From assembly GCA_964544865.1 (NCBI GenBank), contig CAZJDV010000012.1:1-41707 (forward strand): 41,707 nt of DNA, read 5' to 3'. The notes beneath the pieces were generated by a model. It was not told the DNA's origin. It did no database searches and was given only the letters and a program-made list of their open reading frames with translations. A program made the translations under genes and the position numbers. This document shows positions 25,598-33,850 of this stretch, one piece after another. Each line of letters begins with the position of its first letter. The first letter of the stretch is position 1. This DNA comes from CAZJDV01 sp964544865 (GTDB lineage Bacteria > Chloroflexota > Dehalococcoidia > Lucifugimonadales > CAJWER01).

Positions 25598-27382
25598 ATG
25601 CGCGTGCTCCGGATCCTACCATATTTCTTCAAGAAGCGGCCCTGGAGTGTGATCGGGCTCCTCGCGGCTATACTTATTGCTTCACTCGCGGAGGGGGTGG
25701 GTATCGGTTTTCTGCTCCCACTGCTGGAGGCCATAAGCACGCAGGAGGACATGGAGTCCGCCTCCCGTGTCTCCCGCGTCCTGTCCGAGGTTTTTGCCAC
25801 GCTGGGGATCCCCTTTGTGCTGTGGACGATCATGCTGGGAGGCTTCGCATTCTTTCTCATGCAGGCCATACTCAAGTATCTGGAGGAGACCCGGAGCGTC
25901 AAGCTGGCCAGCTACATCACGGCGGACGTTCGAGCCCAGACCTTCGAGAGCTTGCTCCACGCAGACCTGACGTATATCCACAACAAGAGTGGAGGAGACC
26001 TCACAAATTCGCTGATCACCGAACCCATGCGACTTCATGGGGCGTTCTCGTTCAGCACCAGGCTGGTGGCCATGGTGATCGAGAGCGCGGTGTACTTCGG
26101 GCTAGCACTGTACCTCTCCTGGCAGCTTGTCCTTGCCGCGTTCGTGTTGATGGGCGGGATACTCTTGCTGGTCACGATCGAATTCAAAAAGGCAGGCCGC
26201 TATGGGGAGCATCTGACGCAGATCAACAAGAGCCTACAGATTACGGCGATGGAGCAGTTGAGCGGCCTGCGAATACTGAGAGCGTTTGGGCTCGAGTCCC
26301 TCTCTCTTGGCACGTTCAAGCACTTCGCCTACGATTCCGCGTCGGTGAGCTATGCGGTAACCAAGAGCCGGTCCCGCTTGACCGGTATCTTTCGGATAGG
26401 GACGCTGGGGGCGCTCCTGGCCATAGTCTACGTCGCGGTCACTTGGCTCGATCTGAACATGGCGATTCTGCTGACGTTCGTTTTCATTCTTTACCGTCTC
26501 TACCCGAGAGTCGGGGGAATAAACGGCGCGTATCATCAACTCCTCACCGCGATTCCCGGCGTCGAGAACATTACTACCCTGCTGAAGGAGACCGAGAATC
26601 CCACGATACGCAGCGGTGCGGCCCCGTTCACCAAGCTCGAAGATGAGATCACGTTCGATGGGGTGGGTTTCAGCTACGACGGGCAGGTGCCTGTTTTGAC
26701 CGATCTGAAATTTTCGGTCGTGCGCGGTGAGACGACGGCCATCGTGGGCGGCTCCGGCGCGGGCAAGACGACGGTGGTGAACCTTATCATGCGCTTCTAC
26801 GACCCGATCTCGGGCCGCGTGCTGGTGGACGGGATGGACCTCAAGGAAATGGACCTGTCAGCCTGGAGGCGCGCCATATCCCTGGTAAACCAGGACATCT
26901 TTCTGTTCAACGATACGATCTATAACAACATCGCCATGGGCAGGCAGGGCGCCACCAGGGACGAGATTGTGGACGCGGCCCGGCTGGCCTACGCGGACGA
27001 GTTTATCAAAGAGCTTCCCGGGCAATATGACACGACTATCGGGGACCGCGGCGTGCGACTGTCCGGAGGACAACGCCAGCGTATCGCCCTCGCGCGCGCC
27101 GTCTTGAGAGACCCTCAGGTGTTGATACTCGACGAGGCGACCAGCGAGCTGGACACCAAGTCGGAGCAGCTCATTCGCCGGGCCGTGGAAGAGTTGGGCG
27201 CCTCCCGCACTGTCATCACGATAGCCCACAGGCTTTCGACCATCAGGCACGCGGACAAGATTGTCGTCTTCGAAGGAGGCCGGGTTGTCGAGCAGGGAAG
27301 CCACGAAGTGCTTCTCGAGGGCAACGGTCCGTACTCCGAGTTCCTTCGTGTCCAGGAGCTGGTGGCAGGGAAGGCGGAGTGA
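25598..27382 (+). CDS. ABC exporter, fused membrane and ATPase domains (MsbA/lipid-linked-glycan type)
   Basis: 594 residues. The N-terminal half has about six membrane helices (residues about 15-320) and the C-terminal half an ATPase: Walker A GGSGAGKTT with K390, Q-loop near LVNQD, signature LSGGQ at 488-492, Walker B LILDEATSELD and the switch IAHRLS. It works as a homodimer and probably flips a lipid-linked sugar or glycolipid across the membrane, given its position at the head of a sugar-nucleotide operon. ATG 25598 has no Shine-Dalgarno; translation may depend on the upstream 13-codon ORF in the same frame. Confidence 0.92.
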   Translation: MRVLRILPYFFKKRPWSVIGLLAAILIASLAEGVGIGFLLPLLEAISTQEDMESASRVSRVLSEVFATLGIPFVLWTIMLGGFAFFLMQAILKYLEETRSVKLASYITADVRAQTFESLLHADLTYIHNKSGGDLTNSLITEPMRLHGAFSFSTRLVAMVIESAVYFGLALYLSWQLVLAAFVLMGGILLLVTIEFKKAGRYGEHLTQINKSLQITAMEQLSGLRILRAFGLESLSLGTFKHFAYDSASVSYAVTKSRSRLTGIFRIGTLGALLAIVYVAVTWLDLNMAILLTFVFILYRLYPRVGGINGAYHQLLTAIPGVENITTLLKETENPTIRSGAAPFTKLEDEITFDGVGFSYDGQVPVLTDLKFSVVRGETTAIVGGSGAGKTTVVNLIMRFYDPISGRVLVDGMDLKEMDLSAWRRAISLVNQDIFLFNDTIYNNIAMGRQGATRDEIVDAARLAYADEFIKELPGQYDTTIGDRGVRLSGGQRQRIALARAVLRDPQVLILDEATSELDTKSEQLIRRAVEELGASRTVITIAHRLSTIRHADKIVVFEGGRVVEQGSHEVLLEGNGPYSEFLRVQELVAGKAE

Positions 27383-27407
27383 GCGGATTGCTCTCGCAGC
27401 AGCTCAC

Positions 27408-28025
27408 ATGAGCCGTAGCCACTCCCAGCGCTACCTGGAGCAAACGGCCGAAATAGCCTTCGCCATAGACCACGAGGCCGTGGAGAGGGTCGCGGCGGGC
27501 CTGGCCGCCTTGCGCGATCGAAGCGGCCGGCTTTTCGTGCTGGGGGTGGGAGGAAGCGCTGCCAATGCGGGCCACCTCGTGAACGACATCCGCAAGCTCG
27601 CCGGCATCGAGGCTTACGCTCCCACCGACAACGTGGCGGAGCTGACCGCCCGCACCAACGACGAGGGTTGGGACACCGTGTTCTCGGAGTGGTTGGAGAC
27701 GAGCCGCGCCGGTGGCAAGGACGCCGTCATGGTGCTCTCGGTAGGCGGTGGCGACGCCGAGCGAAACGTAAGCGTGAACATCGTACGCGCCGTGGACAAG
27801 GCGAGGGAGTGGGGCATGGCGGTCTACGGGATCGTCGGGCGGGCGGACGGCCACACCGCCAGAGTCGGAGACGAGGTGATAGTCGTTCCTACGGTAGACC
27901 CGGCTCACGTCACCGCACACGCGGAGTCGTTCCAGGCGGTCATATGGCATTGCATCGTATTTCATCCGAGGCTCATCGCCCACGCCGCCAAGTGGGAGGG
28001 CATGAGCGCTGCTGGGAGCCGGTAG
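27408..28025 (+). CDS. gmhA: SIS-domain sugar isomerase, GmhA (sedoheptulose 7-phosphate isomerase)-like
   Basis: 205 residues of a SIS fold. GVGGSAANAGHLVNDIRKLAG corresponds to the GmhA GNGGSAADAQH motif, followed by NVAELTARTNDEG and VLSVGGGDAERN. GmhA converts sedoheptulose 7-phosphate to D-glycero-D-manno-heptose 7-phosphate. The sequence is divergent from the enterobacterial type, so another ketose-phosphate is possible. The ATG at 27408 is 25 bases after the exporter stop. The stop overlaps the phosphatase start by one base (TAGTG). Confidence 0.83.
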   Translation: MSRSHSQRYLEQTAEIAFAIDHEAVERVAAGLAALRDRSGRLFVLGVGGSAANAGHLVNDIRKLAGIEAYAPTDNVAELTARTNDEGWDTVFSEWLETSRAGGKDAVMVLSVGGGDAERNVSVNIVRAVDKAREWGMAVYGIVGRADGHTARVGDEVIVVPTVDPAHVTAHAESFQAVIWHCIVFHPRLIAHAAKWEGMSAAGSR

Positions 28026-28600
28026 TGCATCCCGCCGTGTTCCTTGACCGCGACGGCGTCATCAACCAGGTCGTCGTCAGGGACGGACGCCCCTACCCTC
28101 CTCCCTCCGTCGCGGAGCTGAAGATAATGCCGCGAGTCAGTGAGTCCATAGACGCTTTGAAGGTCGCCGGCTTTCGGACCATCGTGGTGACCAACCAGCC
28201 GGACGTGGCAACCGGGGTGCAGCGCCGCGAGGTCGTGGAGGCCATGCACGAGGTCCTGCTCACCGCCCTCCGGATAGACGATATCAGGGTGTGTTTCCAC
28301 ACAGACCGAGACGGCTGCACGTGCCGGAAGCCGAAGCCCGGCATGCTACTGGAAGCTGCGTCGGACTGGGATGTCGACCTGGGACGCTCCTACATGGTGG
28401 GCGACCGATGGCGTGACATCGATGCCGGCCGCGAGGCGGGCTGCAGGACCATCCTGGTGGGCGGCGGATATGCGGAGCGCGAGGCCGAGGCGCCGGACGC
28501 GGTAGCGGACTCGCTCCATGAGGCCGCGAAGCTGATCCTCTCCGAGCAAAACCGCAATGCCTCTCGAAGCAGGATAGGAGGTGATCCGTGGCGTCGATAG
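28025..28600 (+). CDS. gmhB: HAD-family phosphatase, GmhB (heptose bisphosphate phosphatase)-like
   Basis: 191 residues. The HAD nucleophile motif is FLDRDGVIN, motif II is VVTNQPD, and motif IV is GDRWRDIDAG. The zinc loop CFHTDRDGCTCRKPKPG carries the Cys-His-Cys-Cys set characteristic of GmhB, which removes the C7 phosphate of heptose 1,7-bisphosphate. The start is GTG at 28025, sharing a base with the isomerase stop. The last 13 bases overlap the transaldolase gene. Confidence 0.88.
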   Translation: MHPAVFLDRDGVINQVVVRDGRPYPPPSVAELKIMPRVSESIDALKVAGFRTIVVTNQPDVATGVQRREVVEAMHEVLLTALRIDDIRVCFHTDRDGCTCRKPKPGMLLEAASDWDVDLGRSYMVGDRWRDIDAGREAGCRTILVGGGYAEREAEAPDAVADSLHEAAKLILSEQNRNASRSRIGGDPWRR

Positions 28601-29346
28601 AAGACCTCAAGGTCAAGATATTCGCCGACGGCGCCGACCTTGCACACATAGCCGAGCTATCCAAGAATCCGCAAATAAAGGGTTTCACCACGAACCCGAC
28701 CCTGATGCGCAAGGCCGGGGTCCGTGACTACCGGCGGTTCGCCGAGGAGGCCCTGTCTATCATCGGAGACCGGCCCATCTCCTTTGAGGTATTTTCCGAC
28801 GAGTTCCACGAGATGGAAGAGCAGGCGCTAGAAATCGCGTCGTGGGGCCGCAACGTATACGTCAAGATTCCGGTCACCAATACCCGGGGCGAGTTTTCGG
28901 GACACCTGATAGAGCGGCTGTCCAACTCCGGGATACAGGTCAACGTGACGGCGATGATGACCTTCGGCCAGGTCGAGCGGATCGTCGGCCACCTGTCTTT
29001 GGAGACAAGCAGCTACGTATCCGTGTTCGCCGGGCGCATCGCCGACACTGGGCGGGACCCGATTCCGATCATGACGCAGGTCGTCGGGCTGCTGAGGTCC
29101 CATCCGAAGGTGGAGTTGATCTGGGCCAGTCCGCGTGAGCTGCTGAACGTGATCCAGGCCAACGATATAGGCTGTCACAACATCACGGCCACCAGTGATG
29201 TGCTGGCGAAACTTGATGGAATCGGAAAGGACCTCGATGTCTTCTCCCTGGAGACCGTGAAGATGTTCCGGCTGGACGCCGTCGAGGCGGCATACACCGT
29301 CGACGTGTCGCAGCCGGCGGCGGCGCCGGGGAGTGACGGCGCATGA
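28588..29346 (+). CDS. Transaldolase-family protein
   Basis: 252 residues of the small transaldolase/fructose-6-phosphate-aldolase type. FTTNPTLM near residues 33-40 and VKIPVTNT with the Schiff-base lysine K93 are diagnostic, and the barrel strands continue in order (NVTAMMTF, SVFAGRIADTG, ASPRELLN). The start is GTG 28588 with a near-perfect AGGAGGTGAT inside the preceding gene. The stop overlaps the next epimerase by 4 bases. Next to GmhA and GmhB homologues it could supply sedoheptulose 7-phosphate from pentose-phosphate intermediates. That link is inference. Confidence 0.87.
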   Translation: MASIEDLKVKIFADGADLAHIAELSKNPQIKGFTTNPTLMRKAGVRDYRRFAEEALSIIGDRPISFEVFSDEFHEMEEQALEIASWGRNVYVKIPVTNTRGEFSGHLIERLSNSGIQVNVTAMMTFGQVERIVGHLSLETSSYVSVFAGRIADTGRDPIPIMTQVVGLLRSHPKVELIWASPRELLNVIQANDIGCHNITATSDVLAKLDGIGKDLDVFSLETVKMFRLDAVEAAYTVDVSQPAAAPGSDGA

Positions 29347-30376
29347 CGCGGGTCCTAGTCACGGGGGGCGCAGGATATGTGGGCTGTGTTCTGGTGCCGG
29401 CGCTCTTAGACGCCGGATACGCCGTGACCGTCTACGACCTGATGCTTTTCGGGTCCGACGGGCTTCCTTCGAGTCCAGACCTGGAGATCGTGGAGGGCGA
29501 CCTGAGAGACGAGGCCCGCTTCGCCGGCGCCGTCCGGGGAGCGGACAGCGTCATCCATCTGGGCGCCAATCAGGAAGTCATCGAGCCCGTCTCCGTCCAC
29601 ANNNNNNNNNNGATGCCAGCTTCGAACTGGACCCGGGGCTGAGCAGGTCGATCAACTTCGATTGCTTCGAGCCGCTGGTCCTGGCCAGCAAGTCGGCCGG
29701 GGTGAGGCGTTTCGTGTACGCGTCGACCAGCTCCGTATACGGGGTCAGCGACGCCCCTGACGTCACCGAGGAGCACCCGCTGGTGCCGCTGACGGACTAT
29801 AACAAGTACAAGGGGTTGTGCGAGCCGGTCCTGCTGTGCCAGCAGTCGGCGGATTTCACGACGGTGGTCGTCCGGCCCGCGACGGTCTGCGGATACTCCC
29901 CGCGCATGCGCTTTGACCTGAGCGTGAACATCCTGACCAACCATGCGGTGAACAAGAGGGTGATAACCGTTTTTGGCGGGTCCCAGAAGCGACCCAATAT
30001 CCACATCGACGACATCTGCGAGCTCTATGTCAAGATGCTCGGTTATCCCGACGAAGCGATCGCCGGTGAGATATTCAACGCCGGCTATGAGAACCATACC
30101 ATAGCGGCGCTCGCGGAGATCATCCGAACCGTCGTGCAGGAGGAGTTCCCCAAAGGGGATCCGATCCAGATCAAGTTCACACCGTCCGACGACATGCGCT
30201 CCTACCACGTCTCCTCGCGGAAGATCGCCAAGCACCTTGGCTTCGTGCCGAGAAGGAGCATCGAAGACGCGATACGAGACATCTGCGATGCGATGAAGGC
30301 GGGCAAGCTGCCCGGCAGCCTCAGCGATGACAGGTACGTGAACGTGCGAACTGTGAAGGCTATCGGGCTGACATGA
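29343..30376 (+). CDS. NAD-dependent epimerase/dehydratase interrupted by an assembly gap
   Basis: An extended SDR of about 345 residues. The N-terminal part from ATG 29343 (VLVTGGAGYVG) and the C-terminal part (FELDPGLSRSINFD, YASTSSVYG, DYNKYKG as the YxxxK site, FGGSQKRPNIHIDD) are in different frames on either side of 10 Ns. With the missing length uncertain this is most simply one intact gene. A gap length of 2 modulo 3 would restore the frame. The residues just before the gap (after IHLGA) do not fit the family. The gene overlaps both neighbours by 4 bases. A candidate for the heptose epimerase step or another hexose change. Confidence 0.78.
29602..29611. other. Assembly gap (10 Ns)
   Basis: Ten consecutive Ns inside the epimerase gene. 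The fixed length suggests a placeholder rather than a measured gap. Confidence 0.95.
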
Positions 30377-31377
30377 CCGAACCGAAGATAGCCGTGGTGA
30401 CCGGGGCCGCCGGATTCATCGGCAGCCACATGGTCGATCTGCTCCTCGACCGGGGCTGCAGCGTCCGCGCCATCGACAACCTCTCCAACGGGCGGCGGGA
30501 GAACCTGGAGCACCGCGGTGACGACCCGGGTCTGACATTCGAGACGGGGGACATCCTGGACATGCCCGCCGACGAGCCGCTGTTCAGGGGCGCCGACTAC
30601 GTGTTCCACTTCGCCGGAATCGGCGACATCGTCCCCTCCATCGAGCGGCCCGTCGACTACCTGTCGGGTAACGTCATGGGCACCGTGCACGCCCTAGAAG
30701 CGGCACGTCACGCCGGGGTCCGTAAGTTCGTCTACGCGGCGTCCTCGTCCTGCTACGGCCTGGCCGACGTGCCCACGGGCGAAGACGCCCCCATCGACCC
30801 GCAGTACCCCTATGCCCTCAGCAAGCGCATGGGCGAGGAGGCGGTCCTGCACTGGGGATGGGTGTACAACCTTCCGGTGGTCTCATTGCGCATATTCAAC
30901 GCCTATGGCCCTCGCTCGCGGACCACGGGGGCCTACGGGGCGGTCTTCGGAGTGTTCCTGGCGCAGAAACTTGCGGGCAGACCATTCACCGTCGTGGGCG
31001 ACGGGTCCCAGAGCCGCGATTTCGTGTATGTGACGGACCTGGCCAGGGCCTTTCTGCTGGCCGCGGAGTCAGACCGGACGGGAGAGATATACAACGTGGG
31101 TGGAGGCGACCCGCAGTCGATAAGCAGGCTTGTGGAGCTGTTGGGGGGGGATGTGGAGCATCTGCCCAAACGTCCCGGCGAGCCGGAGTGCACCTGGGCG
31201 GACATCGCGAAGATTCGTGAGGAGCTGGGCTGGGAACCCAAGGTATCTTTCGAGGAGGGCGTTGGGACGATGCTCCGCAACATAGACTACTGGCGCGACG
31301 CTCCAGTCTGGGACCAGAAGAGCATCCAGGAGGCGACGCAGACCTGGTTCGACGTCCTGGATAGAGTGTCACCATGA
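30373..31377 (+). CDS. NAD-dependent epimerase/dehydratase (UDP-glucose 4-epimerase-like)
   Basis: A 334-residue extended SDR with VVTGAAGFIGSH at the N-terminus, AIDNLSNGRREN after strand 2, ASSSCYG, the catalytic YALSK, and RIFNAYGPRS. It overlaps the previous and next genes by 4 bases each (ATGA), so it is made with them. With HldE-, GmhA- and GmhB-like neighbours it could act on the activated heptose or its acceptor sugar, though GalE-like or decarboxylase functions also fit this family. Confidence 0.88.
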   Translation: MTEPKIAVVTGAAGFIGSHMVDLLLDRGCSVRAIDNLSNGRRENLEHRGDDPGLTFETGDILDMPADEPLFRGADYVFHFAGIGDIVPSIERPVDYLSGNVMGTVHALEAARHAGVRKFVYAASSSCYGLADVPTGEDAPIDPQYPYALSKRMGEEAVLHWGWVYNLPVVSLRIFNAYGPRSRTTGAYGAVFGVFLAQKLAGRPFTVVGDGSQSRDFVYVTDLARAFLLAAESDRTGEIYNVGGGDPQSISRLVELLGGDVEHLPKRPGEPECTWADIAKIREELGWEPKVSFEEGVGTMLRNIDYWRDAPVWDQKSIQEATQTWFDVLDRVSP

Positions 31378-32927
31378 ACTCCGGCGCTACCAACAACGAC
31401 TATCTCAGGAAGATCAAGACCCGCGAAGAGCTACGGCAGATAATCGGGACGCCGCCCCGTGACCGGTCGGTGATTATGTGCCACGGGACGTTCGACCTGG
31501 TCCATCCGGGGCATCTATGGCACCTGATGTACGCCAAGGGCAAGGCGGACATCCTGGTGGCGAGCCTGACCTCCGATGCACATATCACCAAGTCGGACTA
31601 CCGTCCATTCGTCCCACAGCGGCTGCGCACCATGAACCTCGCCGCGCTGGAGGTGGTCGACTTTGTCGTTGTCGACGATAACGCCACGCCAATAGAGAGC
31701 ATTGAGTACCTGCGGCCGGACTACTTCGCCAAGGGATACGAATACTCCGAGCAGGGCGTTAATCCGAAGACCCAGAAGGAGATCGAGGCCGTGGGCAGCT
31801 ATGGCGGCGAGCTGATTTTCACTCCCGGGGACGTCGTTTATTCCTCGACGGCCTTCATCGATGCGACGCCGCCTAATATCTCCGTCGAGAAGCTGGCAAC
31901 ACTGATGGAGTCGGAGGGCGTGACCTTCGACGCGCTCAGGCGCGCGCTGGGGAAGTTCAGCGACATCGGTGTCCACGTGGTGGGAGACACCATCGTTGAC
32001 TCCTACGTCTACTGCAACGTGATCGGCAGCGGCACCACTAAAACTCCGACGCTGAGCACGACTTTCGAGAGCCAGGTGGACTATGTGGGCGGCGCGGCGA
32101 TCGTGGCGCAGCACCTTCGCCGGGCCGGCGCCGCGGTGCGGTTCTCCACGGTCCTCGGCGACGACGGGCCAGGCAGCTTTGTGCGACAGGCGCTGTCTGA
32201 CTCAGGGGTCGAGTGCGAGCCCTATATCGACCCGACCCGCGTCACCACCCAAAAAAACGTGTTCATCGCTGGAGGGCAACGAATGCTCAAGATGGACAAG
32301 GTCGACAACCGGCCTGTATCGGACGCGGCCCTCAACCACCTGGCCAACTCCCTGTCCGCCAACGACACCGGCGCCGTCGTGTTCAGCGATTTCAGGCACG
32401 GCATCTTCAACCGCAGCACGATCCCCCGGCTCAAGGCCAGCCTCCACCCCAGCCCGCTGCGCGTGGCTGACAGCCAGGTCGCCAGCCGGTGGGGGAACAT
32501 TCTCGACTTCGAAGGTTTCGATCTCATCACTCCCAACGAGCGGGAGGCGAGGTTTACCCTGGGCGACCAGGACTCGGTCATTCGGCCGCTGTCCCTCGAA
32601 TTGTACAAGAGAGCAAAGTGCAAGACCCTGATCCTGAAGCTGGGGAACCGGGGTATCATCACGTATCGCGCCCCCGATTCTGGTTCGGGTTCATTCTTCA
32701 GTATCGACAGCTTCGCTGGCACTGTCGTGGACCCGGTGGGCGCAGGCGATGCACTGCTGGCCTATTCCACACTGGCCCTGGTAGCGACCGGGTCGGAGGT
32801 GGTCGCCTCCATATTGGGGTCCATGGCCGCGGCAGTTGCGTGCGAGAACGACGGTAACGCCCCGATCGCGTCCGATGACGTGCTCCAGAAGTTGAACGCC
32901 GTGGAGAAACGAGCGAGCTACCAATGA
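31374..32927 (+). CDS. hldE: Bifunctional nucleotidyltransferase/PfkB kinase, HldE-like with reversed domain order
   Basis: 517 residues. N-terminal nucleotidyltransferase: CHGTFDLVHPGH with HxGH at 44-47, then a KGYEY substrate loop. From about residue 200 a ribokinase/PfkB kinase: VVGDTIVDSY, VDYVGGAAIVAQHL, and DPVGAGD near the C-terminus with catalytic base D459. HldE phosphorylates heptose 7-phosphate at C1, then adenylylates heptose 1-phosphate to ADP-heptose. In Escherichia coli the kinase is N-terminal and the transferase C-terminal. Here the order is swapped. The nucleotide used cannot be told from sequence. Confidence 0.87.
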   Translation: MNSGATNNDYLRKIKTREELRQIIGTPPRDRSVIMCHGTFDLVHPGHLWHLMYAKGKADILVASLTSDAHITKSDYRPFVPQRLRTMNLAALEVVDFVVVDDNATPIESIEYLRPDYFAKGYEYSEQGVNPKTQKEIEAVGSYGGELIFTPGDVVYSSTAFIDATPPNISVEKLATLMESEGVTFDALRRALGKFSDIGVHVVGDTIVDSYVYCNVIGSGTTKTPTLSTTFESQVDYVGGAAIVAQHLRRAGAAVRFSTVLGDDGPGSFVRQALSDSGVECEPYIDPTRVTTQKNVFIAGGQRMLKMDKVDNRPVSDAALNHLANSLSANDTGAVVFSDFRHGIFNRSTIPRLKASLHPSPLRVADSQVASRWGNILDFEGFDLITPNEREARFTLGDQDSVIRPLSLELYKRAKCKTLILKLGNRGIITYRAPDSGSGSFFSIDSFAGTVVDPVGAGDALLAYSTLALVATGSEVVASILGSMAAAVACENDGNAPIASDDVLQKLNAVEKRASYQ

Positions 32928-33850
32928 GGGTCGTCGTCGTTGGCGTCGGGAACCAGGGCCGGAAACGAATGGCGGTCGCCGGCGACGACGTGACTGCGAC
33001 CGTGGACCCCGTGACGTCGGGAGCCCAGTACACGGCCGTCGAGCAGGTGCCGCTGGACTCTTACGACGCCGCGCTCGTGTGCACGTCGGACGGCGCGAAG
33101 ATCGACAACCTGAGATATCTCCTGTCCCACGGCAAGGATGTCCTCGTGGAGAAGCCGCTGATCGCACCGGACGGCGAGCGTATCGCCGAGCTGGGCGAGA
33201 TCGCCTCTTCCACCGGCGCAACTTGCTACACCGCATACAATCACAGGTTCGAGCCGCACGTCCGGCGGCTCAAGGAATTGCTGGACGACCGGGGCCTTGG
33301 CGAGGTCTACACCGCCAGGATTTTTTACGGCAACGGCACGGCCATGGACACCAGGCGGTCTCCCTGGCGGGACGACGGCCTCGGGGTGCTGTCAGACCTC
33401 GGGTCCCACCTGCTGGACCTCTCGCTGTTTTTGTTTGCGGACACGCGCCGGGAGTTCGAGCCCTGGAGCCTTGGCCGGTTTGAGAACCTGTCGCTGGACC
33501 ACGTCGTGTTCGGCTCTTCGGGGAAGCCCGTCCTGGAGTTCGAGACCACGCTGCTGTCCTGGCGCAACACCTTCACCATCGATGTTCTGGGTGAGCTTGG
33601 CAGCGCCCACGTATCGGGCCTATGCAAGTGGGGCGAGAGCACCCTCACGCTGCGTAAGCGTGTGTTCCCCAGCGGAGTGCCCGATGAAGACGTGCAGACC
33701 GTCGAAGTTAGCGATCCGACCTGGGCCCTGGATTACGGGCACTTCAAGGAGCTGCGCGGTACAGGATTCACCAGCATCGAGACGGACGTATGGATCAACT
33801 CCGTGCTGAACAAGGTCGGGCGCTCCGCCCTGGTGGGGGCCTCGCCCTGA
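32924..33850 (+). CDS. Gfo/Idh/MocA family oxidoreductase
   Basis: 308 residues: short Rossmann turn VGVGNQG near 7-13, EKP at 76-78 (VLVEKPLIA), and the YNHRFEPHV substrate-side motif. The ATG overlaps the HldE-like stop by 4 bases, so it is the last intact gene of the overlapping heptose-type run. It likely oxidises or reduces a nucleotide sugar. Its own stop overlaps the former start of the decayed dehydrogenase that follows. Confidence 0.88.
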   Translation: MRVVVVGVGNQGRKRMAVAGDDVTATVDPVTSGAQYTAVEQVPLDSYDAALVCTSDGAKIDNLRYLLSHGKDVLVEKPLIAPDGERIAELGEIASSTGATCYTAYNHRFEPHVRRLKELLDDRGLGEVYTARIFYGNGTAMDTRRSPWRDDGLGVLSDLGSHLLDLSLFLFADTRREFEPWSLGRFENLSLDHVVFGSSGKPVLEFETTLLSWRNTFTIDVLGELGSAHVSGLCKWGESTLTLRKRVFPSGVPDEDVQTVEVSDPTWALDYGHFKELRGTGFTSIETDVWINSVLNKVGRSALVGASP

